From Prostheceraeus crozeri (lineage: Eukaryota > Platyhelminthes > Polycladida > Euryleptidae): a stretch of 64,000 bases of DNA. Position 1 is the first letter of the stretch; each line of letters starts with the position of its first letter. Shown in pieces: positions 35,166-47,228 of the stretch. The position numbers were made by a program, and so were the translations under genes. Location of the stretch: the NCBI GenBank assembly GCA_907163375.1, contig CAJQUW010005246.1:60846-124845 (forward strand). Reading direction: 5' to 3'. The notes under the pieces were generated by a model. That model did not search any database. It was given only the letters and a program-made list of their open reading frames with translations, and had not been told where the DNA came from.

Positions 35166-35386
35166 GTCTTTGCCTGCCTACAGTTCATCCTGCGTCATCT
35201 CAGCCGCTCTTCCCTTCGCCCTCCGGTGACAAGTCTCCTGGGACTCTTCAACATCTCGATACCCGTTCCCCACACGGCCCGCCTGCGCTGGACACCGCCA
35301 GCGAGCCTCGTCCTTCCACCACAATCAACAGCGATACGAGAAAACCGCAGCGATCAGAGAGTGAGCCAAGGCAGCATCGTAAACCG
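35166..35386 (+). CDS. Raf: Raf kinase, Ser/Pro-rich linker exon
   Basis: A 221-bp exon after a strong pyrimidine tract (ttcttcttcttcag), ending CCG|gtgagt. It enters in phase 1 and leaves in phase 0. It encodes about 74 residues rich in Ser, Pro and Thr (LFPSPSGDKSPGTLQ, SEPRPSTTINSDTRKPQ, RSESEPRQHRKP). The position and basic/Ser ending match the BRAF segment before the N-region (SPGPQRERKSSSSSEDRNR). Such linkers carry feedback phosphorylation sites, and several SP pairs are present. Sequence identity with vertebrate Raf is low, so the call rests on position, phase and composition. Confidence 0.8.
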
Positions 35387-37060
35387 GTGAGTATATCATT
35401 CATTCGACTGCTGTCATCATAGCTCAGTGTTGACGGGCTCTGCCTTACGATTCTATGGTTGCGAGGTCGACTCTGCATGTTAATAAGGGGAAGTAGCTGG
35501 ACCGTCCAAGCCTCCAGCGTGAGGACCAAGTCAGCTGCACCGTCCAAGTCTAGTGGTGGGAGCAGTGGCCCAATCATCTGCACATTCCAAGCCTCCAGTC
35601 TGCGGAACAGTGACCCAGTCAAAATCTCGGTGACAGATGGCGCTCAGCTGATGCCTCAGGTCCTTTTGGGTGCAGCAGTTGCTATTTCACATAACCTAGT
35701 AGCCCTAGAATCTTTATCAGGAATTGTTACATGGGTTCATGTCATGTTATTCGTCTCGACAGCCGGCTTTGTGCTTTCGGTTTGGCTCACGTGTTGCACT
35801 TTAAGGTTGGAAATGTCGGTTACCAGTGACACAATTTCCATCTGCTGCCTTTCCAAGATTGCGGCAATATTCAAACGTGGTTGATAAGGAGATAATAGTA
35901 GAATGCTGTGAGTCCCTTTAATCTGGTGCTAATTTTGACGGTTGGAATAATGATATCTGTCTCTCGTGCAATCACATCGTCTAGCATGAAACAATAGATT
36001 CAAATCCTTTCAAGTCTTATTCGATCAGAGGAAGTATTTCGGATAAAAATGGAATGCCTATCATTTGGCCTTTTCTTGAGCAATTTTTTGAATCATCAAG
36101 CAATCCTTCTGTGTTCTAACATTACCAATTGCACGAATGAAGATGGAGGAAGATGTTAAGAAGAGAACAGGTGACATATTGCCATAGCTGTAGAAGTGAG
36201 GGATTTCAGCGATGCGGAGATGGTTGAACCTATTTCATCCGGTTCGTCCTTGAGTCCCATTTAAAAGCCATGATTCTTATTTTTTCTTTGGTTAGTCTTT
36301 CTAATGTTCAAATCTTATAATTTTTAGCTGACAGGAGCATCAAAGTTTTGATCTTTGTTTAAAAATTCTATTTGGAATTTCTTATTAAAATGTCAATTTC
36401 TTACAAAATTAAGCATATCAATCACTTTATTACTTCTGGACCATTGGTAAAGTGCGAGTAAAGTTGTGGTTGTCATGGTCATTCGTCCACAAATGCATCT
36501 GCGTAATTTCTGCATGAATACTAGCAATATCATGCAAACGCTACTCATGCTAGATTTATGAGTAATACTGTCGGTTTTGTGCAACAGATAGTGGATCTCA
36601 AATATAAAATGGGCAGATTATCTTGTCTTACAGGAATCTGATGCAGTGTAGTTGCTGTAGTTTGCAATCCATCTTGCACAATGTTCACATCGAGTGTAAT
36701 AGAGGCATATGTTCTCATTGCTAACCGCGGTTAAATAGAGATACGTGCGTATTTATCTTTTTTCAGCCTTGTTTTTGTTTCATTAACATTAAAATAATGT
36801 TTTAATAAAAAAAATGCATGTTCTTCGAATCCGATTTACAATATTGAAAGAAAAGTACAAGGCGAACTTTCGTGCCGTTGCAGGCACACGTCGTTCAGTT
36901 TTGGACTGACGACCATCCAACTATGATGCTAGCTGGATGATGCAAAATATTATTTTGATGAATGAAAAATTTTTCTAATTGATAAGTAGACCAACTTACA
37001 TATAAATGGATGCCTGATGATAATTCGCTCGATTAGTAGGTAAATACCTCTCACGCCACC

Positions 37061-37190
37061 ATGGGGCTGTCAGAGAGCCCTGAAACACCCAAATCAGCCA
37101 TCATGGGGCTGTCAGAGAGCCCTGAAGCACCCGAATCAGTCGTCATGAGGCTGTGAGAGAGCCCTGAAACACCCGAATCAACCACCATGT
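37061..37190. repeat. 42-bp minisatellite, about three copies
   Basis: The unit begins near CATGGGGCTGTCAGAGAGCC and runs CCTGAAACACCC to GAATCA. It repeats at about 37061, 37103 and 37145. Because 42 is a multiple of three, the minus strand stays open as repeated SGLSDSPM-like peptides (frame 37051-37269). No known protein matches. Confidence 0.85.
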
Positions 37191-38699
37191 GTCTGGCTTC
37201 GCCTCTTTGCTCTTGAAAATGAATTTGAAGTGGAAATGAGAATGAACTCCCAGTCGCTGAGCAATGCACGATTGACTAAAGATTGAAATGACAGCAGTGT
37301 CTCTCATGTGAATACATTGAAACCTACGTCCCTCAAGACTGCAACGATGAAAGTTTTAGGAGTGGATCTCATCACAGCAAGTGTTTTGCTAGCCCTCAAG
37401 AGACTTGAAAGTGTTTTCTCTCCGCAGACGCAGCAATGAACCGCGCCGATGAGAAGGTACATTTTGTCTGATTTAAAATCAACGAATATGGATCTACATC
37501 GACAGATTTGAATTCCTTTATCTTCACAGCGGGTGTCAGACGAAAGATGTGAAACTTCAAACGAGAACCCTACTTATCAAATTTCTAGACAAGGAATTGC
37601 AATGAAGGGAAGAAAGAGAAAATAATTTGACGCACGATTGACTGAGAAAATTTCTTCTCTCAACACTTCTCAAATGACATACGCCACGTACAATTTTCGC
37701 GATACCAGAAATAATGTCATTCAGGGATCCTTTTACTAATGAAAGTTAATTCTGCGAAGAAATCAAATTAAAGCTTTTTCAGGAAAGACCCTTCGATAAA
37801 TCAGGTTTCCAACATGTTCTGATTGACCTTTTACACAAGAAGCGCACAGGTGCAGTTGTCCAAGTTTAGAAATTAGGGACGAAAAACCTGAGAATCCTCG
37901 CAATGTATTTCGGCTAGTAATCGTCAGAGAAATGTTCAATAGTATCAGAAAAAAACAAAAATGTTCTTTCTAGAGGAGTTGCTTGATGTCACGAAACTAA
38001 TCAAAGGATTTGTGCGATTATATTCATCACGTCTTTCATGGCTATTTGTAGCTCAGAGAAACTGCGCGCAATACCTACAGGACATTAACCCAAAATAACT
38101 GATCTGCTACTGTATCCATCAATGATGATTAACATTGTGTAGAAATTAAATTAAATCACTGCATGGTTAGAAAATTGGAAGAATCCAGTTAGCAGAAGAA
38201 AATAGAATTAAAACAACTGCCCTAATGGAAAATCGTGTAATGAATTAGTTTGCTTAAGTCCAGAGCGTATAAAAATAAATTACATATAGTACTTAAAACA
38301 TAGAGATCCATGCCCTAGTACAGAGTAGGATGCGTAACACCATGGATATCTAAATAACTATGAGTGAATTATAGATATCTAGACGTCCATGGTAATGCTT
38401 ACAACGGCTAGTCGATCCAACTTTTAAGGGGACTGGAATAAATCAAAATTAGAGAGCTCTACATGAAACATGACGAGAAACTAGCCAGAAATTACACATG
38501 ATGAAAATCAAGTTACTAATTGCCACTATCAGAACAATATATAGCATTATAATTACATAGATATATTTTGATTATTTACCTCCAGCCTAGCTACTTTTAC
38601 AGTTGATAACGAAGCTAGAATTCATGCTTTTAAGGTTGAAAAGTTTTCTAATTAGCGTGCAGTCGATCACCTTGCCTTGATGTGTTAATGAATGTCTGC

Positions 38700-38990
38700 T
38701 AGCTCGCCCATTGAGGGCAAATCATTTTGTCAAACGCTGCTACTACGATCGAATGCATGTTTTGATAGTTATCATTCCTTTGATGCACTACGGGAGCTAG
38801 AGCTCTCTGGATGATGAAAGGAGCCTTTTGGAAAAAGCTTCTCCTTATCGCTACAGCAATTTTTTGTAGTTTGGTGAAGAATAAAATACTGCATTCGAGC
38901 CAGCATTCCATTATTTGAGCTATTATCATTCGTTGCGGAGCTAGAGCGCCTCTTTGGATGATAAATAGAACTTTTCTATTCGTTGTTTGA
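38700..38990. repeat. Imperfect direct repeat pair
   Basis: The segment TATCATTCCTTTGATGCACT to GGAGCTAGAGCTCTCTGGAT (about 38770-38822) returns as TATCATTCGTTGCGGAGCTAGAGCGCCTCTTTGGAT (about 38926-38962). The pair probably reflects an old local duplication. Confidence 0.5.
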
Positions 38991-39342
38991 GTCATTACTA
39001 TGAGGACTGAGATAGGCCAAATGCATTGTATTCCTTTGCAAAATTATGCTAGGAATGCTGTCTGTTTGGCAGAACTTCTTTCCGTCTATTTGCGAAATTT
39101 GACAAAACTGAGAGCCATTCTCTATTTCACAAAAATCTTTCCTAAAAGTCATGTCATTCTAAGAAGCATGAAAAATTAGAATAACCATCTCGCTGATGTA
39201 CTGACCTTCCATTAAAATTGTGAGGATGGAATAACATAATTTGCATACCATTTTTTTGATGTAGCGCATCAGTTGAATGAATAAGCTTTTGTAATGAAGG
39301 TTAGTTAGATACCCAAAAAATTAAATATGTTGTTTATCCGCT

Positions 39343-39925
39343 TCGGTTTGCTGGAAGTTTGATTAATTCGAAATCGCCGGCACACCGAGGAACCTATTAA
39401 GTGGGCAAAAAGGAATTCCTAATGCCTTACAGAGATAGGAAAAAAAGTCGTGCGACCCTTGCACATCAATGTGAGTTCAAGCAAAGTGCTTCGATTGCCA
39501 AAATTCCTTCACATTCGAAGAATTCAGATCATTGCGCACAAGCTTTCTCCATAATGTTGGCCCTTCCGATCATTATTAAAAAAAGTAGCAGGCGTACGAA
39601 AATTAGTTCACTTGATGGTTTTACATCCTCTCCTCGGCATTTCTCACTGTATAGTGCATACACTAAATCGAATGCTAGCTAGAAGATGTGTGGTTTGGTG
39701 TGTGCGAAGTGATATCACAGCACGTACGCATCTCTCACTGGCTCTGGTGTCCTCGGCTGACAGCTTATTGTTTGCCATTTCCAATAGCAATCGATACACG
39801 AATTATCCATTCCAGAAGGAACAAGTTGTCTAATTCTGTGATGTGCCATTTTGATATTAAGGCTACATATAACTCTTCCTTTCTAGGAAACCGAAGCGCG
39901 CGCAGATGAATCTAATTCTGTGTAG
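39343..39925 (+). repeat. Dispersed repeat R1, copy 1
   Basis: About 560 bp that match 63440-64000 in the opposite orientation with high identity. Both copies share frames starting GKKEFL(M/V)PYRDRKKSR and ending in a Phe/Ser-rich tail, but no protein family is recognised. A diverged relative of the second half lies at about 45460-45640. The high identity suggests that the two main copies spread recently. Confidence 0.88.
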
Positions 39926-40501
39926 ATACATAGGTCCGTATATTCGTATTCAATTAGGATACCATCTGCTTTTGTTCATCTATCTTGAATTAAGCAAAAT
40001 CTTCAATTTTGTGTCCATCAACCGACTATATGCAGCTTGAAACGTGACACATCCGAGTCATAGTGCTACTTTGTAAGTGTATGCTTTCTAGCTCTAAAAG
40101 TTTGAATTTCAGTGCTCCATGTGAAATTTACCACAGTATTGTGACTGTCACATTTCACAATGGAAAGATATTTGACGAATAGTTGTGAGCATCAAGATAC
40201 TAACTTTATGGGACCCGCGTTTAAACTATATGAACTATATCATATCAAACAATCAAATAAAATATAATACTTAGAATTAATTGTAAACTATATTTAAACT
40301 TCATGGGACCCGACTATGAGAAATATCCGTGCGCGGATGTAATTATTGATCTCATCTGATAAAGTGGATCATAGCACATCATGAATGACATATTTTGGTC
40401 ATATATTATAGAGCTAATTAACCAAAGTAGACCATACGACATTCGGTTAATGCGTTCTATAATGACCTCAAATTATTCATTATCTGATTCATAGCTTATT
40501 A

Positions 40502-42196
40502 CATGGAAGAGCCAATTTCAATGTCCATCCAGAACATGGAACGCGGAAGTGAACAGAGGAGCCAATTTCAATAACCAACCAGAACAAAGAGTGCGGAAAT
40601 GAACGGAAGAGCCAGTTTCAATGTCCATCCAGAACATGGAACGCGGAAGTGAACAGAGGAGCCAATTTCAATATCCAACCAGAACAAAGAGTGCGGAAAT
40701 GAACGGAAGAGCCAATTTCAATATCCAACCAGAACAAAGAGTGCGGAAATGAACGGAAGAGCCAATTTCAATATCCAACCAGAACATGGAACGCGGAAGT
40801 GAACAGAGGAGCCAATTTCAATATCCAACCAGAACAAAGAGTGCGGAAATGAACGGAAGAGCCAATTTCAATGTCCATCCAGAACATGGAACGCGGAAGT
40901 GAACAGAGGAGCCAATTTCAATAACCAACCAGAACAAAGAGTGCGGAAATGAACGGAAGAGCCAATTTCAATATCCAACCAGAACATGGAACGCGGAAAT
41001 GAACGGAAGAGCCAATTTCAATATCCAACCAGAACAAAGAGTGCGGAAATGAACGGAAGAGCCAATTTCAATATCCAACCAGAACAAAGAGTGCGGAAAT
41101 GAACGGAAGAGCCAATTTCAATATCCAACCAGAACATGGAACGCGGAAATGAACGGAAGAGCCAATTTCAATATCCAACCAGAACAAAGAGCGCGGAAAT
41201 GAACGGAAGAGCCAGTTTCAATATCCAACCAGAACAAAGAGTGCGGAAATGAACGGAAGAGCCAATTTCAATATCCAACCAGAACAAAGAGTGCGGAAAT
41301 GAACGGAAGAGCCAATTTCAATATTCAACCAGAACATGGAACGCGGAAATGAACGGAAGAGCCAATTTCAATATCCAACCAGAACAAAGAGCGCGGAAAT
41401 GAACGGAAGAGCCAATTTCAATATCCAACCAGAACAAAGAGTGCGGAAATGAACGGAAGAGCCAATTTCAATATCCAACCAGAACAAAGAGTGCGGAAAT
41501 GAACGGAAGAGCCAATTTCAATATCCAACCAGAACAAAGAGTGCGGAAATGAACGGAAGAGCCAATTTCAATATCCAACCAGAACAAAGAGTGCGGAAAT
41601 GAACGGAAGAGCCAATTTCAATATCCAACCAGAACAAAGAGTGCGGAAATGAACGGAAGAGCCAATTTCAATATCCAACCAGAACAAAGAGCGCGGAAAT
41701 GAACGGAAGAGCCAATTTCAATATCCAACCAGAACAAAGAGTGCGGAAATGAACGGAAGAGCCAATTTCAATATCCAACCAGAACAAAGAGTGCGGAAAT
41801 GAACGGAAGAGCCAATTTCAATATCCAACCAGAACAAAGAGCGCGGAAATGAACGGAAGAGCCAATTTCAATATCCAACCAGAACAAAGAGTGCGGAAAT
41901 GAACGGAAGAGCCAATTTCAATATCCAACCAGAACATGGAACGCGGAAATGAACGGAAGAGCCAATTTCAATATCCAACCAGAACAAAGAGCGCGGAAAT
42001 GAACGGAAGAGCCAATTTCAATATCCAACCAGAACAAAGAGTGCGGAAATGAACGGAAGAGCCAATTTCAATATCCAACCAGAACAAAGAGTGCGGAAAT
42101 GAACGGAAGAGCCAATTTCAATATTCAACCAGAACAAAGAGTGCGGAAATGAACGGAAGATTCAATTTCAATATCCAACTAGAACATAGAGTCCGT
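40502..42196. repeat. 50-bp satellite-like array, about 34 copies
   Basis: The unit is GAACGGAAGAGCCAATTTCA followed by ATATCCAACCAGAACAAAGA and GTGCGGAAAT. Two variants exist: B with AACAAAGAGTGCGGAAAT, and A with AACATGGAACGCGGAA and often GAACAGAGGA. A and B alternate near the left end (100-bp period), while B is nearly pure on the right. Very low divergence within B indicates recent amplification. There is no coding role, and the array lies in a Raf intron. Confidence 0.98.
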
Positions 42197-42965
42197 GAAA
42201 TTTCATTCTATGAGCAGTAACTTGTTCTATTAATTATTGATTTTGATGCTTCAGAGGCTAACGTAAAGCCTGAGTGTTTGATGGACAAATCTTCCATTGA
42301 CCTACAGTCTTGTGGACATGAAAGTCTTGTGAGAGAACAAGTCAATCAGATCCTTCATGTTTAACAAAAATGAATTATTTACAGTGTAAGACGCATCATG
42401 TCAATATGAGTTGGACGGTTTCCATGACAATGTTGCTGAAATGAGATTGAATGTAGAGGAAATCCATCCCGTTTAAAGTTATTTTACCATCTCCCGTGAT
42501 GCTACAGTTGGTTGGACGTCAACTTGATCGTCTGATAGAAGGCTAATATTTGATAGATTCTGGAAGAATTATTTGCCGGAGTGCATCCCGCTGTTGGTTG
42601 ATGGTTTATTTCAAAAAATATTTGCAGAATCATTCGACCAAATAAATAATGTTGAGTTGGCACAACACTTGAAGTTCATCCACGTCAATGAAATAGATAT
42701 GAGGAGAGAGAATTAGAATCATTTTTCCAAAATGTCAGATATGAGGAGTTTTGATAAATTTTTGTAAGTTCTTGACATCTCTCAGGACAATGTTTGAACT
42801 TAAATGCGAAATTCAACTAATTGGTGGCACTTCCCACAACTGCTTTAACTCATTGACAGTTATAGCACCCGACGATGTTTTGGTTCCTATAGCATCTATT
42901 AGTACTGTAGTTTTGACGTCATCCTGTAGTATTTTAGGTTTAGTTGTACATTTAAGCATAGAGTT

Positions 42966-43164
42966 CCGTGGCACAGTGGTTGCGTACTTGGACTAGCGAT
43001 CTCATGGTCCAGAGGTCGAACCCGGAAAGTGTCATTGGAAGTCGGCAGGAAGGGCATCCGGACTACAAAGCACCACAACGCTCCAAACAAAGTCTGACTC
43101 AAGTCAGCACCGTCCAAGGCCCCAGTAGGGGTAAAAAGTGACGTAAAATCCGTAAAAAAAAAAA
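42966..43164 (+). mobile_element. tRNA-derived SINE, family A, copy 3 with target duplication
   Basis: Head CCGTGGCACAGTGGTTGCGT, B box GGTCGAACCCGG, body AGGAAGGGCATCCGGAC, tail CAGCACCGTCCAAGGCCCC, then a poly(A) run. The 15-bp TTTAAGCATAGAGTT flanks it at 42951-42965 and 43165-43179, which shows LINE-type retroposition and a fairly recent insertion. Confidence 0.95.
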
Positions 43165-43207
43165 TTTAAGCATAGAGTTACTTTTCGAGCTATGTCTATA
43201 CTTCTAT

Positions 43208-43280
43208 GAATCCTGCCAGCCGCGCTCTTTTGCATGACAATTTGATCTATCGTATATTTAATTTCATTCGGTAGTTGCAT
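43208..43280 (+). mobile_element. SINE family B, 5'-truncated copy
   Basis: Begins within the B box (GAATCCTGCCAGC) and continues with the same tail as the fuller copy at 43427: TTTTGCATGACAATTTGAT, TCTATCGT, ATTTCATTC. Only the tRNA 3' end and the tail are present. Confidence 0.7.
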
Positions 43281-43426
43281 TTACGACGTGGTTTAAGATT
43301 GGTGGACAATCGATTCTCACTACTTACCTAAAACTCGACAGTCACAATTGTGACGAGATATCTGTTCATTGATCATAATTGGTGGCTAGGGTCTGATTCT
43401 GCCAATTGACACAGTCGCATGTACCA

Positions 43427-43547
43427 GGCTCGTGGCTCAGTTGGTAGAGCACAGGTCTAGTTATCATGGGGTCGTAGGTTCGAATCCTGCCAGCCACACA
43501 TCTTTTGCATGGCAATTTGATTTATCGTTTGTTTCATTTCATTCTGT
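43427..43547 (+). mobile_element. SINE family B, tRNA-headed copy
   Basis: It carries a clean polymerase III A box (TGGCTCAGTTGGTAGAGC) and B box (GGTTCGAATCC). The acceptor arms do not pair (GGCTCG-type start against CAGCCAC end), so a working tRNA gene is unlikely. The tail TTTTGCATGGCAATTTGATT is shared with the truncated copy 220 bp upstream. The tail differs from that of SINE family A. Confidence 0.72.
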
Positions 43548-43982
43548 TGTTAATTCCATCGATGCCATCATGGTCTATACAGTATCCGATAGCATTATAG
43601 TTCCAGATTTATGCTATAGCATCATAATTCATATAGTATTCTTCTACACTTCCTTCAGTATTCTGTTTCCTACAGTTTCCTTTATTATTGTAACTCATGT
43701 AGTGTGTTATTCTATAGTATCAAAGTTTGACAGTCGAGACATTCCCTTCCGTTATGCCAATACGTGAAAGGTGTTGAAAAACAGCATGAAGGCAGTGGAA
43801 TGTGGCATTTTTTCAAACCGCTTGCAATAAAGTGATAGCGGGGAAAACGGAATGACATTAACAGTTCCATCTGAAGTAAAATGAATGACCAAAATTATCC
43901 CGTATATGGTTAAACATGATATTTCATGCTTATTTGGCTGAGGCTTTTGCAGTAAATATGAATGGATTTCTATCACAATGTA

Positions 43983-44014
43983 ATATTGCAGTTCAGATAT
44001 CTGAACCGCAATAT
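43983..44014. repeat. 32-bp near-perfect palindrome
   Basis: ATATTGCAGTTCAGAT followed at once by ATCTGAACCGCAATAT, with a single mismatched pair. A weaker version, TTATTGCGGTTCTGTCATCT then GAATTGCAATA, follows at 44053-44084, and a half copy (CATATTGCGGTTCAATAT) lies near 44188. Confidence 0.85.
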
Positions 44015-45459
44015 GTTATAATGCTGAGGGCCGACAGGCTCGAAGTCATAGCTTATTGCGGTTCTGTCATCTGAATTGCAATATCATTGTGTTAAGGTTA
44101 TCTATGTTTAAACAGGTATGAAATTTTGTAATAATGTTATATAATATATTATATAATGTTTTAACATGTGTAATATGCTAAACAGGCATATTGCGGTTCA
44201 ATATTTTAACATGGGAAGATGTGCGAACTTAAACACAGGGTCTCTAGTGTCAGTGACCTAGCAAGCTGAATACATAAGAGTTTTGAAAATAAGTTTCCTC
44301 AACATAGATTTTTGACATGAAAAGTTTGACATGTATTAGACATGTATTAATTTTCTTACTAATCTCCGAAGGTCAATTAGTGCACGTATATAAGAATCCT
44401 TGTTTTTCTGTTGAAGTTCGTGACATAGAATCCCTCATAAATCAACAGGATATCCTTGGAAAGCATGAAAATTGTAAGCAGAAGTATCAATCCCTGAGTC
44501 TGACTTGCAATATTGCGACCTCTGTGAGAAAGCATCATCTGTCAACACGCAGAGATAGTAATTCATTGAAATGAACATTCTGAGATGTTCCCATGCCTTG
44601 CGGATAATCTTCCCAACTTTCTCAGTCAAACTATTTTCATTCTCACAAACTTCTCAATGAATTCGCTTCAAGATTAGTCAATTCCGTTGCGTTTCTATAT
44701 TTAGAAAGATTCAACCGTAATTTTTTGTCATCGATGAAATGCTGGATTTTGACTTGTCAATGGTGAGAACGTGGGGGCATTCACAGCATTAATTTTCTGA
44801 ACGTTTGAAGATTGGTCCTGATAGAAGTTCTCTGGAGGAAAACTGTAGTGTTCTAGGAAACGTACAAATGTTCTTTGGCTCATTTACAATGTTCACTTGA
44901 AATTTGATTTCATTGGTGAGTTAGCTCTCATTCGAAAGAAGTCTCTGTATTGCATTAAATCTTCGAACTGCTTTGGCAAGTGGAGAAATGGGAATAGCCG
45001 AAGACGTTTCACACTTTAGCATCATATACAATTGAGACAGGGATTCCAGCTGGATGTGTTGATGAGAAGTGCTTCCAGGGCCTTGGAGAATCGAATTCAA
45101 TGCCTCTGACAATGTATTTCTGGAACATTCACTAAAAGCGTCATCACTCCGAGTGAAAGACAATCATTTTCGACACACCAGCAATGCGTGCACAAAGAAA
45201 CATGATTTATTTGATTCTTTGTTTCGGTATTCATATCATTTGATCAGACTCCGCATCCTTGCTATAAAGTTCAATACAAGGAACATGAGCACAATTGCAT
45301 GAAGAAAGGAAACTCATCAGCACCTGGATATAGATATTGAATGCATGCTCTTCTGCAGCAGAAGTCGTGGAATCACAGGTATCATGGCGATCTCAAATGC
45401 TTGTCAATGGATATCCATTTTCGTGTATGGATATGTGGATGGAGCGATGTGTTAGTGAA

Positions 45460-45640
45460 ATGACTTCATAACACACAGGTCACTGGCCGGTGTCCGAAGC
45501 TGACGGTTTATTGTTTGAGAACAGACTGTGTGTGCCATTTCATTATAGCGATCAAGATGCTGCTTTTTCATTCTAGGAAGCGAAGACAAGAGAGAGCTGT
45601 CTAACTCTGCAGGAATAATACTCACTACTAGACGTATTCT
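45460..45640 (+). repeat. Diverged R1-related repeat
   Basis: CACTGGCCGGTGTCCGAAGC, then CTGACGGTTTATTGTTTG, parallels the second half of R1 (CACTGGCTCTGGTGTCCTCG, then CTGACAGCTTATTGTTTG), and ATTCTAGGAAGCGAAG parallels TTTCTAGGAAACCGAAG. Older than the two main R1 copies. Confidence 0.55.
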
Positions 45641-45950
45641 GCGGGAAGAATATGATTGTTAGCGCATAACATTGTTTTTCGTGTTTAAAATGTTTTTTTC
45701 CAAGAATACCGCATTATGCTCCTATTATTCCACATGCCAATGTGTCTGGAATGAAGTGGAACACAATGTAAATCATTTATTTTGTTTTGAATTCAAATAA
45801 TTCATTAAAGTCAGTTCGCATGCCTTAGAGGGCAGTATACAAAATGTGATGTACTGCACCTCTGATACTATACAAGTAATGTTTCTAGGAAGTAGTAATT
45901 TTCCGTTCTCTAAGTTGTGAATTTACTTCAGTATGTCATCACAACATGTG

Positions 45951-46136
45951 GTCTCCGTGGCACAGTGGTTAAGTGCTTGGCCTAGCGATCTTTCGGTCCA
46001 GAGGTCGAGCCCCGAAGGTGTCATTGGAAGTCGTCAAGAAGGGCATCCGAACTAAGAGATCACAACGCTCCAGATTAAAGTCTGACAGTGTCAGCACCGT
46101 CCAAGCCCCCAATGAGGGGAGTAGTGACGTTAAACC
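45951..46136 (+). mobile_element. tRNA-derived SINE, family A, copy 4
   Basis: The best preserved family member: GTCTCCGTGGCACAGTGGTT, CTTGGCCTAGCGATC, GGTCGAGCCCCG, CAAGAAGGGCATCCGAAC, CAGCACCGTCCAAGCCCCC and GTGACGTTAAA. A 201-residue frame running through it (45973-46578) is a by-product and not a gene. Confidence 0.93.
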
Positions 46137-46639
46137 ATCACATTCATTTTTCATCATGTCATATTTTGGCTGTCTAATCATCACCCACCATATGTTCTTA
46201 CTTCGTCGTTCTCACACGCAGTACGTGTTGATCACCCTCGTTGACCTTGAAATTAGTCGGTCAAGTGAGAGAGTCTGTCTTGCTAGAACCCGGTTGCAGG
46301 TTGCTGTTTTGAAGAAGTCGATCAATCTTAATGGGATACCATCTGGTAGCGAGATGTACACAGTGGTATACTGTGTCTACATTACATCACAACATCCGGA
46401 CAAGATGAACCCAATGTTAGGTATCTGGCACGTTATGAAAGCATACGAAGCAAAGTCGCAGACTCAGAACAACATGCATTGCTCTCACGTATTCTCTTTC
46501 TTTGTATGCTTCTTATTTCCGATCGAAGAGGAAAACTGTTTTCCTGATGAATGTGCTGATAATGTAACCTTTATGTGAAAATGTCTTCCCACATAAAGCT
46601 CTTATCAAAGTATGAGGTTATTGAGTACTCTGAAAAACT

Positions 46640-46710
46640 CTTCCGGAACCATAGAGGTAGAATATATCTTCCCTATAACAGGGAAGATATTCTACCTCTA
46701 TGTCCGGAAC
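46640..46710. repeat. Tight 31-35 bp hairpin
   Basis: The left arm (46640-46675) reads CTTCCGGAACCATAGAGG then TAGAATATATCTTCCCT; the right arm (46680-46710) is its complement apart from two small 2-bp slips. Only about four bases separate the arms. It could be a very short foldback element or a transcribed hairpin. There is no coding frame. Confidence 0.85.
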
Positions 46711-47228
46711 ACGTTTCCTCCCAATTAGTCACGATTCACTGAAAGAATGTTGACTGCACCCATATGAATGCCCTAACCACTGGACGAAATGTACTGAGCA
46801 GCTTGGCAGGAATTGCACAATAAAACTCATCACATCGCTTCCTTCTTGTACAACTTAAAGCGTCTCGTGTACACAAAGTTGATTGAAATGAAGTTTGTCA
46901 TGATTCTAATGACTGCAAATTCGTTTATTTCCATCACATTGGCCATCATTCAGAGAAATCGTCGTCTTAATGATGAAGCTGAGGAGTTGAGTAACGCAGT
47001 CACTTTCTTCATTCAATCTTTTCTAATGACTTTGTCTGCAATTAGTGTTCCGATGAGAATGAGGTTCACGTCATCTATTGATTTGAACACGAGGTAGGTG
47101 GGAATAGAAGTTTTATCGTCATTCATTCATTCATGCCTTTGTGAAGAAAACATTGAGAAGCTGCCGGCTGTGAAGGACAGACTGCCTGATCCCGCGGACA
47201 TTGAACATGTCGGTGAGACACCAATACA

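Noticed and set aside
35459-35884. A 141-residue frame just after a Raf linker exon
   Set aside because: It lies past a consensus donor, in another frame, and contains imperfect internal repeats; the exon's own frame stops soon after the donor.
40502-42196. Regularly spaced repeats resembling a CRISPR array
   Set aside because: Units are contiguous 50-bp tandem copies without unique spacers, and the setting is an animal genome.
43427-43500. A tRNA gene with good A and B boxes
   Set aside because: The acceptor arms do not pair and a truncated copy shares the same 3' tail, so a SINE head is the better reading.
45973-46578. A 201-residue open frame
   Set aside because: It starts inside a SINE and runs into unique intron; no domain and no splice context. 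SINE head frames of this kind recur at 26630 and 57867.
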